Assembly: GCA_937894495.1 (NCBI GenBank)
Contig: CALCRR010000205.1
Span: 1-25,388, forward strand
From: an uncultured Ruminococcus sp.
GTDB lineage: Bacteria > Bacillota > Clostridia > Oscillospirales > Ruminococcaceae
Length of the DNA: 25,388 nt
Reading direction: 5' to 3'
Shown here: one piece after another, positions 6,375-14,163 of the stretch
Position numbering within the stretch: the stretch's first letter is position 1
Layout: every line of letters begins with the position of its first letter
The notes under the pieces: model-generated
Database searches by the model: none
What the model was told of the DNA's origin: nothing
The model's input: only the letters and a program-made list of their open reading frames with translations
Program-made: the position numbers and the translations under genes

Positions 6375-7337
6375 ATGGCAAAGAAAATCGGTGTTTTGAC
6401 AAGCGGCGGCGACGCTCCCGGTATGAATGCTGCGGTAAGAGCGGTTTGCAGATCTGCTCTGCAGAAGGGCATGGAGGTCGTAGGTATTCGCAGGGGCTAC
6501 AACGGTCTTCTTAACGGCGACTATATCGAGATGAATGCAAAGAGCGTTTCCGGCATTATCCAGAGGGGCGGCACCTGCCTTTACACAGCCAGATGCCCGG
6601 AGTTCAGGGATCTCGCAGGAGTTCAGAAGGGCAGAGACAAGTGCCTGGAGCTTGGTCTTGACGGCATTGTTGTTATCGGCGGCGACGGCTCTTTCAGAGG
6701 CGCTGCTGATCTTTCGGCACAGGGCATCCCCTGCATAGGCGTTCCCGGTACTATCGACAACGATATATCGTGCACTGAGTATACTATCGGCTACGATACA
6801 GCTATGAATACCGCTATGGAGATGATCGACAAGATCAGAGATACCACAGAGTCTCACGACAGATGCTCTATCGTTGAGGTAATGGGCAGAAATGCAGGCT
6901 ACATAGCTATAAACGTCGGTATCGCTGTGGGAGCTGAGGCTGTTATCACTCCCGAGGAGGATTATGACCTCAACGCTATCGCCGGCAAGATGCAGAAGGT
7001 GATGAAGAGCGGCAAGACCCACTTCCTTATAGTAGTTGCTGAGGGCGTCGGCAAGACCGATTATATCACCAAGACTATAAATGAGCTGACAGGTATCGAG
7101 ACAAGAGCTACTATCCTGGGTCACGTACAGAGAGGCGGCTCGCCTACAGTTAGAGACAGAGTTATCGCCACACAGATGGGCTACCACGCTGTTGAGCTGC
7201 TGGAGCAGGGCATCGGCAACAGAGTCGTTGGCATGAAGAACGGCAAGATATATGATGTTGATATCCAGGAGGCTCTTTCGATGAAGAAGCCCTTTGAGGA
7301 CGAGCTTTACAAGATACTCAACGAGACAGCTTTTTAA
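6375..7337 (+). CDS. pfkA: ATP-dependent 6-phosphofructokinase
   Basis: Phosphorylates fructose 6-phosphate to fructose 1,6-bisphosphate in the cytosol, the committed step of glycolysis. It has 320 residues, the family length, and starts 6-7 bases after GGAGGT. Motifs: N-terminal LTSGGDAPGMNAAVR, GGDGS at 102-106, PGTIDND with catalytic-base D128, MEVMGR-type substrate loop (VEVMGRNAGY), and LGHVQRGGSPT near the C-terminus. Gly rather than Asp at 105 and Gly in PGTIDND mark the ATP-using, not the pyrophosphate-using, type. It has its own promoter. Its stop codon lies in a small perfect hairpin, and a folate-riboswitch gene follows. A long minus-strand frame across this gene is only a shadow. 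Confidence 0.97.
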   Translation: MAKKIGVLTSGGDAPGMNAAVRAVCRSALQKGMEVVGIRRGYNGLLNGDYIEMNAKSVSGIIQRGGTCLYTARCPEFRDLAGVQKGRDKCLELGLDGIVVIGGDGSFRGAADLSAQGIPCIGVPGTIDNDISCTEYTIGYDTAMNTAMEMIDKIRDTTESHDRCSIVEVMGRNAGYIAINVGIAVGAEAVITPEEDYDLNAIAGKMQKVMKSGKTHFLIVVAEGVGKTDYITKTINELTGIETRATILGHVQRGGSPTVRDRVIATQMGYHAVELLEQGIGNRVVGMKNGKIYDVDIQEALSMKKPFEDELYKILNETAF

Positions 7338-7342
7338 GCTGT
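7326..7342 (+). terminator. Short hairpin spanning the pfkA stop codon
   Basis: ACAGCTT (7326-7332) and AAGCTGT (7336-7342) are perfect complements around TTT, with TAA inside. A short T-run (7348-7352) follows after a 5-base gap, so termination is possible but weak. Confidence 0.45.
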
Positions 7343-7362
7343 AAACGTTTTTAAAAATAAAA

Positions 7363-7458
7363 CAGAGTAGAACACCGTGCGTTAAGTGTTCGGCAGACGG
7401 GGAGTTGCTGTCGGAACGAAAAGGCAAGCCCTTGCGGTTCGGTGTTCGCATCCCGCTG
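7363..7458 (+). ncRNA. Tetrahydrofolate (THF) riboswitch, folT leader
   Basis: The region holds the conserved blocks of the folT-type THF riboswitch: AGAGTAG at the 5' side, the GCGTTAAGTG internal stretch (7379-7388), and a GCATCCCGCTG 3' side. The P2 helix GAACACCG (7370-7377) pairs exactly with CGGTGTTC (7440-7447). A P3 helix GTTCGGCAG pairs with CTGTCgGAAC (one bulge, one G-T). It lies directly ahead of a FolT-type transporter, the known genetic setting. The aptamer binds reduced folates and lowers uptake-gene expression. The outermost P1 is short here. Assigned by motif recall and manual pairing. Confidence 0.8.
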
Positions 7459-7487
7459 AATGTATAATCGAAGCTTTTCGTAAAATG

Positions 7488-7523
7488 CCTCTGTTATGCA
7501 TAGTATTGCGGCAGTACAGGAGG
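7488..7523 (+). promoter_or_regulatory. Possible ribosome-site-sequestering hairpin of the THF switch
   Basis: CCTCTGT (7488-7494) can pair with ACAG-g-AGG (7516-7523), one bulged G. This would mask the AGGAGG (7518-7523) used by folT. It suggests control at translation initiation rather than a terminator, which is not seen here. Confidence 0.5.
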
Positions 7524-7530
7524 TATGTTT

Positions 7531-8157
7531 ATGAAAAGCTTTTTTCGTTCTTTTTCAGAGTCGGCAAGATCGCTGACCCAGCTGAGGACGCTGACCACAA
7601 CGGGTCTGCTGCTGGCGCTGGGCATAGTGCTGAGGTATGTGGCTATCGACGTTACGGCTGATCTCAGGATAAGCTTTGCCTTTATCGCAACGGCGGCGAT
7701 AGGTATGCTGTACGGTCCTGTGGTTTGCGGCGCATCTGCGGTGATACTTGATTTTCTGGGATATATCATAACCAACAAATCGCCTAGGTTTTACAGCCCG
7801 CAGCTGGCGTTGGTGATACTGCTGTCAGGCATTGTCTACGGCTGCCTGCTCTACAAGTGCGACTTCAAAAACGACAGGATAAAGAGCTTTGTGAAGATAA
7901 TTGCAGCAAACCTGATAATTGCGGTGGTATGCAATATCCTGCTCAACACATATTTCCTCTACACCCTTTATGTCAACAAGAATTTCAGCTTTTTGAGCGC
8001 TTCCGCCCTTAAAGGCTTCGGCGCGTATATGCTGCCCAGAGCCGTTAAAAATGTTATCGAGTTCCCCATAAGGGTCGTGATACTGGGTCTGGTGCTGCCG
8101 GCTATAAAGCTTGCCTACGATAAGGTGAGAGGGCAGTACGGCAAGGCTGTTCAATAA
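7531..8157 (+). CDS. folT: Folate ECF transporter substrate-binding protein FolT
   Basis: Membrane S-component that binds folate and joins the shared ECF energy module (EcfA/A'/T, not in this window) for uptake. ATG 7531 (208 residues) is chosen over ATG 7525 because AGGAGG ends at 7523, leaving 7 bases. A basic N-terminus with LTQLRTLTTTGLLLALGIVLRY is followed by the family's RISFAFIATAAIGMLYGPVV and GASAVILDFLGYII stretches. The remaining hydrophobic segments give about six helices, and the conserved Arg/Asn in PRAVKNVIEFPIRV follow. The THF riboswitch upstream independently supports folate as substrate. It is monocistronic, ending at a strong terminator. Confidence 0.87.
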   Translation: MKSFFRSFSESARSLTQLRTLTTTGLLLALGIVLRYVAIDVTADLRISFAFIATAAIGMLYGPVVCGASAVILDFLGYIITNKSPRFYSPQLALVILLSGIVYGCLLYKCDFKNDRIKSFVKIIAANLIIAVVCNILLNTYFLYTLYVNKNFSFLSASALKGFGAYMLPRAVKNVIEFPIRVVILGLVLPAIKLAYDKVRGQYGKAVQ

Positions 8158-8169
8158 ATAGAGCTTATG

Positions 8170-8196
8170 AAAGCTGTGCTTCGTGCACAGCTTTTT
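8170..8196 (+). terminator. Strong terminator after folT
   Basis: A perfect 10-bp stem AAAGCTGTGC/GCACAGCTTT (8170-8179, 8185-8194) with a TTCGT loop and trailing T's. Confidence 0.85.
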
Positions 8197-8217
8197 GTAA
8201 TTTAATAAAATTTTTAC

Positions 8218-8246
8218 TTGAAATTTTGTGCAAAATGTAGTATAAT
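8218..8246 (+). promoter_or_regulatory. Promoter of the proC operon
   Basis: TTGAAA (8218-8223), a 17-base spacer, TATAAT (8241-8246). It lies 36 bases ahead of the proC start. Confidence 0.75.
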
Positions 8247-8281
8247 AAAAATGGTTTATATTTTTAAAAGGAGTTTTTACT

Positions 8282-9082
8282 ATGGTGAATATTGGTTTTA
8301 TAGGCGCAGGCAATATGGGCTACGCTATCATGAAGGGCATTAAGGGCAGCTCCCTGGGGGATAAGGTATCGCTTTATGTGTATGACCCCGTGCAGGAGGC
8401 TGTTGTGAGAGCCGAGCAGCTGGGCGCTAAAGCAGTGATCGACGGCAGCGAGGCGGTGAGCCTTTGTAAATATGTCTTTTTAGCAGTCAAGCCCCAGCAG
8501 CTTGATGAAGTGCTGGACGCCGTTAGGGAGGAAGTGACCGATGATAAGGTCATCATATCCATCTGCGCAGGCATAACCGATGAATATATCGCTTCAAAAA
8601 CAGTTAAGGGTGCTAAGGTGGTAATGGTAATGCCAAATACGCCCCTGCTGCTGGGGGAGGGCGCAACTGCGCTTTCAAGGTCTGAAAGCGTAAGCGACGA
8701 GGAGTTTGAGCTGGTTTGCTCTATCTTCGGCTCCTGCGGTATCTATTCGGTCATTCCCAAGGATAAGATGAAGGAGATAATCGCCATAAACGGGTCCTCT
8801 CCTGCGTTCATCTACCTTTACGCCCAGTCATTTATCAAGTACGCTAAAAGCGTGGGCATTGATGAAAAGGTGGCTGTCGAGCTCTTTTCAAAGTCGCTCA
8901 TAGGCTCGGCTAAGATGATAACCGACAGCGGCAGAGCTATTGACGAGCTGATCACAATGGTGTCCTCAAAAGGCGGCACAACTATCGCAGGTCTTGAAAA
9001 GCTCAGAGAGGGCGGACTTGACAGTGCCGTGCAGGAGTGCTGCAAAGCCTGCACCAAAAGAGCCTACGAGCTTTCAAAGTAA
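8282..9082 (+). CDS. proC: Pyrroline-5-carboxylate reductase
   Basis: Last step of proline synthesis: reduces pyrroline-5-carboxylate to proline with NAD(P)H in the cytosol. It has 266 residues, normal length, behind AAGGAG. The N-terminal Rossmann motif is GFIGAGNMGYAI (5-16); AVKPQQLDEVL and MPNTPLLLGEGAT are the usual central blocks. The C-terminal dimer/substrate helix region carries SSPAFIYLYAQSF and the family signature VSSKGGTTIAGLEKL. It is first gene of an operon with two membrane proteins 44 and 50 bases apart, which have no obvious link to proline. Confidence 0.95.
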   Translation: MVNIGFIGAGNMGYAIMKGIKGSSLGDKVSLYVYDPVQEAVVRAEQLGAKAVIDGSEAVSLCKYVFLAVKPQQLDEVLDAVREEVTDDKVIISICAGITDEYIASKTVKGAKVVMVMPNTPLLLGEGATALSRSESVSDEEFELVCSIFGSCGIYSVIPKDKMKEIIAINGSSPAFIYLYAQSFIKYAKSVGIDEKVAVELFSKSLIGSAKMITDSGRAIDELITMVSSKGGTTIAGLEKLREGGLDSAVQECCKACTKRAYELSK

Positions 9083-9126
9083 TACCAAACAGCCTGTCTG
9101 CATATAATCAACTGAGGTGATGTTTT

Positions 9127-9759
9127 ATGCAGACAAGCTTGGCAGTCCGCCCCGAGGTAAGATCAAGGGGCAGATCGGACATAGTGTATTCAAAGGGCTT
9201 TTATGCCTTTTTGTGCGGCGCTGTGCTCATAGGTGCGCTGCTGGGCACGGTGAGCTACTGCGTATCTGGGGAGAGCTTTATAGAAAGCCTCGGCAGCTTT
9301 CAGAAAAGCTTTATCGAAAGGCGCAGCGGTATGGAGGTAAGCAGGGTGCTGGTCAGCTCCCTTGCGTCCTCAAGCCTTTTGCTGGCGGCGGAGTTTTTGC
9401 TTGGTATGTGTGCAGTGGGTCAGCCCTTTGAGCTGGCTGTGCCTGTGTTTCGCGGCATGGGTCTGGGGCTTACGCTGGCGCAGCTGTATGCTGCATACGG
9501 CAGCGGCAAAATGCTGTTTTCAATGGGACTGATACTGCCCTCGGGCATAATAACCGCACTGGTGCTGATAGCAGGCGCAAGAGAGTCACTGGCGCTGTCC
9601 TGCGTGTATTTTAAGCTGACCCTTTCAGACAGGCAGGAGAAGGGGCTGGCGGAGAGCTTTAAGCTGTATGCCGCAAAATTTATGGTGCTTGAAGCCGCAC
9701 TGGCTCTGGCGGCAGCTGTTGACTGTATCACAAGCTATTTTCTGATAGGATATTTCTGA
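9127..9759 (+). CDS. SpoIIM-like membrane protein
   Basis: A 210-residue integral membrane protein with start ATG 9127 seven bases after AGGTGA. Hydrophobic helices lie at about 25-45, 75-96, 98-118, 129-150 and 185-208. The FLLGMCAVGQPFELAVPVFRG stretch followed by GLGLTLAQLYAAYG fits the family core of SpoIIM (stage II sporulation protein M), which in spore formers joins SpoIID and SpoIIP in septal wall degradation at engulfment. The N-terminal basic segment and first helix followed by an outside loop also fit. No spoIID or spoIIP is near, and relatives occur in non-spore-formers. The family call is moderate; the sporulation role is not shown here. Confidence 0.6.
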   Translation: MQTSLAVRPEVRSRGRSDIVYSKGFYAFLCGAVLIGALLGTVSYCVSGESFIESLGSFQKSFIERRSGMEVSRVLVSSLASSSLLLAAEFLLGMCAVGQPFELAVPVFRGMGLGLTLAQLYAAYGSGKMLFSMGLILPSGIITALVLIAGARESLALSCVYFKLTLSDRQEKGLAESFKLYAAKFMVLEAALALAAAVDCITSYFLIGYF

Positions 9760-9809
9760 TGTCTTTACAGGACATATGAGGAGCATAAAATAAAGGAAGG
9801 TAAAAATAA

Positions 9810-10694
9810 ATGGCGTTATTTGGAAATTACGATACCCCCGGCAGGGGAGTGTTAAAGACCCCTCACGAAAAGAAAGGCTTTTTTAAATTCTGGGAGATCT
9901 ACGGCAGACATATGTGGAAGCTCATGGAGCTAAATCTTTTGTATTTTCTGTTCTGCCTGCCGCTGTTTGCGGCGGTGATACTGAGCCTTTCGACCTATAA
10001 CCCCTACTGGCTGGTGCTATGCATACCCGGCACGGTAATAGGTCCTGCCACCGCAGCCATGACAAGGGTGGCAAGAAATTTCTCGCAGGAAAGACCGGCA
10101 TTTGTTATGCACGACTTTTTCAAGGCATTCAAAACAAACTTCAAGCAGGGCATGGCAATGGGCGTTATCGACAACATCTTTGTCATCTGGTTCATCGTGG
10201 GCATACCTGTTTATAAAAGCCTTGCCGAGCAGAACAGTATGATGTATATACCCTTTGTTATAAGTCTTGCGTGTATGCTCACATTTTTTATGATGCATTT
10301 TTATATCTATCAGATGATGTGCTCAACCAACCTTACAATGGGGCAGATACTGAAAAACTCGCTGTTTCTGGTAAATCTCGGCATAAAGCAGACCATCTGG
10401 ACGCTGCTGGTATCGCTGATAGTTATGGGGCTGACCTATATGTTCATGCCCTACACCTACTTTATCATACCCTTTTTCCCCATGACATTTATCGCATTTG
10501 TGGCTTGCTTTAACTGCTATCCCGTTATCAGGAAGCACGTTATACAGCCCTATTACGACCAGCGCGGCGAGCTCAACCCCGAGGACGCAGCCGCCATTGC
10601 TGCCCCCGGCGAAGCCCTGTTTGTAGACAAGGCTGCCGAGGAAACACCTGTAAAAAAGGCTGAAAAGGCTAAAAAAGCCAGAACTATCAGATGA
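9810..10694 (+). CDS. DUF624/YesL family membrane protein
   Basis: A 294-residue membrane protein behind AAGGAAGG. It shows the DUF624 layout: a soluble lead (GFFKFWEIYGRHMWKLMELN), then LLYFLFCLPLFAAVI, a second helix ending in GPATAAMTRVARNF, a loop HDFFKAFKTNFKQG, and three to four more helices (117-135, 145-168, 194-215, 217-238). The C-terminal 50 residues are charged with Ala/Lys repeats. In Bacillus, YesL sits in a pectin/rhamnogalacturonan uptake cluster and is poorly understood. Here it is third in the proC operon, without sugar-uptake genes nearby. The family is fairly sure; the function is unknown. Confidence 0.8.
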   Translation: MALFGNYDTPGRGVLKTPHEKKGFFKFWEIYGRHMWKLMELNLLYFLFCLPLFAAVILSLSTYNPYWLVLCIPGTVIGPATAAMTRVARNFSQERPAFVMHDFFKAFKTNFKQGMAMGVIDNIFVIWFIVGIPVYKSLAEQNSMMYIPFVISLACMLTFFMMHFYIYQMMCSTNLTMGQILKNSLFLVNLGIKQTIWTLLVSLIVMGLTYMFMPYTYFIIPFFPMTFIAFVACFNCYPVIRKHVIQPYYDQRGELNPEDAAAIAAPGEALFVDKAAEETPVKKAEKAKKARTIR

Positions 10695-10729
10695 TCAATT
10701 ATGTCCGTTTTCCGTTGTGTTGCTGATAA

Positions 10730-10780
10730 GCGTGGATAGTTGTGGTGTTCGCTTTTCACCATTTGCCATACACTATCCGC
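10730..10780 (+). repeat. Long imperfect hairpin ahead of the EAL gene
   Basis: GCGTGGATAGT (10730-10740) pairs with ACTATCCGC (10772-10780, one bulged T). An inner GGTG/CACC pair extends it. No T-run follows, so it is a leader structure or weak 3' end of the yesL-like gene rather than a clear terminator. It does not match the c-di-GMP aptamer pattern. Confidence 0.45.
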
Positions 10781-10843
10781 TGTTAGTGCTGGATCTTGTT
10801 AGTGCAGTAACACATTTTGCTGTATAGTGAGGGAGGTGACCCT

Positions 10844-12934
10844 GTGAGTGCTGAGAATAATAACAGCAGGCTGTTGCTGCTGGCTGAATATATGCGTGAG
10901 CTGTCGTCGGTGAAAAATACCGAGGACCTGAAAGAGCTGTCTGACAGCTATTACGATAAGCTCAGTGCCGACCCCGATGAGGACAAGGCACTTTTTCTAC
11001 TGTGGAAAAATGCGGCAGAGCTTGGCTCTGCGCTGGTGCGCCTTAAAAGTGCCGCCGCCGATGAGACCAGAATGAAGCGCCTGGCGCAGCTATCCGATGA
11101 AGAGAAAAGAGAGCTGGGCGAGGTCGAGAAGATCATCGACAATAACCTGTTTATCTACCACTTTCAGCCCATCGTCAGCGCTGTTGACGGCGAGATATAT
11201 TCTTATGAGGCACTTATGCGCTCAAAAAGCGACCCCAGGATAACCCCCTTTCATATACTTAAATATGCCGAGCTCACAGGCAGGCTTGGGGATATCGAAA
11301 AGGATACATTTCTCAATATCCTCAGATATATTGAGGAAAGCGCAGAAAAGTTTTCCGACCGCCCCGTGTTCATAAACAGTATACCCAACACCAAGCTTTC
11401 GCCCGAGGATATGGATATCATATCACAGCTTCTTGCGAAAAATTCTGCCAATACAGTTATTGAGATGACCGAGCAGTCGGAGTTTGACGAGTTTGAGCTC
11501 AACGCTATCAAGGAACGCTACCGTAAAATGAATGTGCGTATCGCCATCGACGACTACGGCACGGGCTACTCAAACGTAAAAAACCTTTTGAGATATACCC
11601 CGAACTATGTTAAGATCGACCGCTCGCTGTTGAGCGAGATACAGAATAACCCCCAGAAAAGGCATTTTGTCAGGGAGATAATAGATTTCTGCCACGATAA
11701 CGGCATTCTGGCTCTGGCTGAGGGAGTTGAGACCTCTGCGGAGCTAAGGTCTGTGATACTTTTCGGAGTTGATCTTATCCAGGGCTTCTACACCGCCAGA
11801 CCCTCGCCTGAGATCATCGAGTCTATCCCCTATGAGATCAAGCAGGAGATAAAGCGTTATCATCAGGAGCGTCAGGACGGCAAGGCTAAGCGGATATACA
11901 CCGCAGATGACAGCGAAAGAGTAATGCTGGACAAGCTTGTTAAGGAGGGCTATAACTGCATAAAGGTGGGCAGGGAAGGCACGGTGGCTGTGGTGGGTCA
12001 CAGCGCCCTTGATACCGATATACATATCGAGGTGGTAAACGGCTTCTGCGGCACCCTGGTGCTTGAGGACGCGCACCTTGCAAACATTTATCAGCGCCCC
12101 TGTATCGAGATAGAAAAGGGCTGCGATATCACGGTGGAGATAAAGGGTCACAACAAGCTTGAACGCACAGGCATAAGGGTACCTATGGGGGCATCGGTAA
12201 GGTTTGTGGGCTCGGGCGACAGCTCGCTTAACATTCATCTTGACTCTGCGGAGCACTATGGTATCGGCAATAACATAACCTCAGCACACGGCAGACTTCT
12301 CTTTGACCAGGACTCCACCATAACTATCGAGTCTGAAAGCCAGTCGGGAGTGCTGATAGGCGCAGGAATGGGCGGCGATATCAGCATAGTCAGGGGCAGG
12401 TACAAGCTGCGCTCGGGGGGCTCATACGGGGTCTGCATAGGCTCATTCGACGGCGATGTTGATATGGAGCTGCAAAACTGCGATATCGAAGCCCACGCTT
12501 ATGGGGCAAGCTCGGTGGCGCTGGGCTCACTGAATGCAAACGCAAAGGTCTTTGTCCATGCGGCAAGCCTTAAATGCATGGTCAGCGGCGAAAAAGCTGT
12601 TGCAGTGGGCACGCTGGAGGGCGAAAGCGCTGACGTACACCTTGACAGCGCCAACATATACCTCACCGTTCAGGCAAGCGATCTGGCGGCTCTGGGCAGC
12701 TTTGAGGGCAGCTCTAAGGTGCTTGTGGAGCGTGCAGTGTTCAGCCTCAGCGCAGGGGGCTACGGCGCCTATGCCTTCGGCGGCAAAAAGGGCTGCGAGT
12801 CAGTCGGGATATCCAAATGCGATACCAGTGTCGAGTTCACCACAGCCTACGGTAAGCTGTGCGCCACCGATAATATAAAAGTCAGCGGCGGCAGACGCAG
12901 CTTTAAGGTAAACGGCGAAGCGGTGGAGATATGA
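10844..12934 (+). CDS. EAL-domain c-di-GMP phosphodiesterase with repetitive C-terminal domain
   Basis: Hydrolyses cyclic di-GMP in the cytosol. GTG 10844 (696 residues) is preferred over ATG 10817 because GGGAGGTGA lies just before it. After a ~90-residue helical lead comes an EAL domain (~105-345) with the expected residues: E122-A-L, N178 (FINS), E207, D236-D237 (AIDDYGTGYSN), K257 (VKIDRSL), E293 (LAEGVET) and Q313 (QGFYTARP). Metal and substrate positions are therefore intact. Residues ~365-696 are beta-rich and repetitive: GVLIGAGMGG, GVCIGSFDG, SSVALGSLNA, AVAVGTLEG, LAALGSFEG, AYAFGGKKG recur about every 45 residues, suggesting a parallel beta-helix or solenoid. There is no signal peptide or membrane helix, so the solenoid is cytosolic and may bind a partner or glycan. 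The ligand is unknown. Confidence 0.88.
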   Translation: MSAENNNSRLLLLAEYMRELSSVKNTEDLKELSDSYYDKLSADPDEDKALFLLWKNAAELGSALVRLKSAAADETRMKRLAQLSDEEKRELGEVEKIIDNNLFIYHFQPIVSAVDGEIYSYEALMRSKSDPRITPFHILKYAELTGRLGDIEKDTFLNILRYIEESAEKFSDRPVFINSIPNTKLSPEDMDIISQLLAKNSANTVIEMTEQSEFDEFELNAIKERYRKMNVRIAIDDYGTGYSNVKNLLRYTPNYVKIDRSLLSEIQNNPQKRHFVREIIDFCHDNGILALAEGVETSAELRSVILFGVDLIQGFYTARPSPEIIESIPYEIKQEIKRYHQERQDGKAKRIYTADDSERVMLDKLVKEGYNCIKVGREGTVAVVGHSALDTDIHIEVVNGFCGTLVLEDAHLANIYQRPCIEIEKGCDITVEIKGHNKLERTGIRVPMGASVRFVGSGDSSLNIHLDSAEHYGIGNNITSAHGRLLFDQDSTITIESESQSGVLIGAGMGGDISIVRGRYKLRSGGSYGVCIGSFDGDVDMELQNCDIEAHAYGASSVALGSLNANAKVFVHAASLKCMVSGEKAVAVGTLEGESADVHLDSANIYLTVQASDLAALGSFEGSSKVLVERAVFSLSAGGYGAYAFGGKKGCESVGISKCDTSVEFTTAYGKLCATDNIKVSGGRRSFKVNGEAVEI

Positions 12935-12988
12935 ATACTGTCCGTACATTTCGCCACAAAAAAGCAAAGTCGGCAAATAATAAAAAAC

Positions 12989-13031
12989 AAAAGGTATCAG
13001 CTGTAAGATCATCTCAGCCGATACCTTTTTT
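12989..13031. terminator. Bidirectional terminator between convergent genes
   Basis: AAAAGGTATC-a-GCTG (12989-13003) pairs with CAGC-c-GATACCTTTT (13015-13029). T's follow on the plus strand, and A's (T's on minus) precede on the other side. It ends both the EAL gene and the murT operon. Confidence 0.85.
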
Positions 13032-13409
13032 CTATTCATCACTGTTTTCAAACTTTTTCAGGTCGATGATGATACCCACCTTGGCGAGCCCCTTTACCGC
13101 CGTCTCAGCGTCAACAGGGTAAATGTCGCTCTTGCCCGTCTGCCGCTCAGACTCAAAATGCAGAAACTGTATGAAGTTCTCCGAAAAGTCCTCCTCTGAA
13201 TAGAGCATACCCATTATATACTGGTTTTTGATAGCGTAGTAATTAACGGGCTTTAGCTTTAAAAACGCCTTCGGGTCGGTTTTCATGCTGCTGCATAAGC
13301 CCTCAAAATCCTCGTCAACATAGTTTATCTTGCGGCATTTCATGTACCGTATGCGCTTTTTCAGCGGCGGCTCGGCTTCGGTGCTTTTCTTTTTGAGAAA
13401 TGAGAACAT
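13032..13409 (-). CDS. Third gene of the murT-gatD operon, unknown
   Basis: A 125-residue soluble protein starting at 13409, 10 bases after the gatD stop, with GAGAGGTGG as ribosome site. The N-terminus is short and basic (MFSFLKKKS), then KKRIRYMKCRKINYVDEDF, a helical middle, and YYAIKNQYIMGMLYSEEDF. There is no signal, membrane helix or Cys cluster. I recognise no family. Tight spacing and a shared terminator mean it is almost certainly co-transcribed with the lipid II amidation enzyme, so a wall-related or regulatory role is a fair guess but no more. Confidence 0.65.
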   Translation of the reverse strand: MFSFLKKKSTEAEPPLKKRIRYMKCRKINYVDEDFEGLCSSMKTDPKAFLKLKPVNYYAIKNQYIMGMLYSEEDFSENFIQFLHFESERQTGKSDIYPVDAETAVKGLAKVGIIIDLKKFENSDE

Positions 13410-13419
13410 AAGCCACCTC

Positions 13420-14163
13420 TCAGTTTTTCAGCAGCCTGTCAAACAGCTGCTTGCGGCAGTCGTTTTCAAGCTTGTCGTTTATTTCCTTGGGCACATATTT
13501 TTCGCCTGTTTTTCTCTCCATGCAGTATGAGATTATATGGTCGGCAAGCTTTGGATTTTTAGAAAGCAGGGGACCATGCAGATAGGTGGCAGTAACGTTT
13601 TTTTCGGTGTAGCCCTCGGTGCTGCTCTCAAACTTGTTGCCGTTGCCCGCAAGCACTTTGCCGAAGGGGGTGGTCACATTATCCGTCTGACCGCCGTGGT
13701 TCTCAAAGCCTATCACCTTGTATTTTTCACCGTCAAGCTCAGTCTCCACCACAATGTTGCCTATGCACCTCTCACGCTTGTTGGTGGAAGCCACAGTGTA
13801 ATAATCAAACAGCCCCAGCCCCGGTATCTTTTTATCGTTAGAGTCCTTGTAATACTGCCCCATGAGCTGATAGCCGCCGCATATCATGAGAAAATACACG
13901 CCGCTTTCATAAGCCTCTTTTACCTTGTCTTTGAGTGCGAGCAGGTCATCGGCTAAAAGCTGCTGCTCAAAATCGGCGCCACCGCCGAGATATACAATGT
14001 CGTACTGAGTAAAATCGGTCTCCTTGTCTCCCAGATCGTGCTTTGATACCTCGACCTCTATCCCCCGCATTTTGCAGCGGTATGATAGTATCTCCACATT
14101 TCCGCTGTCGCCGTAAAGGTCGAGCATGGCTGGGTACATATGCAGTATTTTAAGCTTGTCCAT
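13420..14163 (-). CDS. gatD: Lipid II isoglutaminyl synthase, glutaminase subunit GatD
   Basis: Releases ammonia from glutamine and channels it to MurT, which amidates the D-Glu of the lipid II stem peptide to D-isoglutamine. It has 247 residues, close to the usual ~243. The CobB/CobQ-like class I amidotransferase shows nucleophile C95 in FLMICGGYQ, the His of the dyad at H196 in YLHGPLL, and the conserved DLYGDSGNVEIL start and KRERCIGN segment. It starts behind AAGGAGG and overlaps the end of murT by 14 bases, which implies coupled translation. Most Gram-positive cocci need this pair for full cross-linking. Confidence 0.95.
   Translation of the reverse strand: MDKLKILHMYPAMLDLYGDSGNVEILSYRCKMRGIEVEVSKHDLGDKETDFTQYDIVYLGGGADFEQQLLADDLLALKDKVKEAYESGVYFLMICGGYQLMGQYYKDSNDKKIPGLGLFDYYTVASTNKRERCIGNIVVETELDGEKYKVIGFENHGGQTDNVTTPFGKVLAGNGNKFESSTEGYTEKNVTATYLHGPLLSKNPKLADHIISYCMERKTGEKYVPKEINDKLENDCRKQLFDRLLKN

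Noticed and set aside
6288..7451. Long minus-strand frame of 387 codons over pfkA
   Set aside because: It is antisense to a clear pfkA with all family motifs, has no ribosome site or recognisable domain, and is a codon-bias shadow.
7825..8313. Minus-strand frame of 162 codons over folT and the proC promoter
   Set aside because: It runs through a strong terminator and a promoter and is antisense to folT; no ribosome site.
10695..10843. c-di-GMP riboswitch before the EAL gene
   Set aside because: A hairpin is present, but the conserved GEMM aptamer blocks are not.
11744..12256. Minus-strand frame of 170 codons inside the EAL gene
   Set aside because: Antisense shadow of a well-supported coding frame; no start signals.
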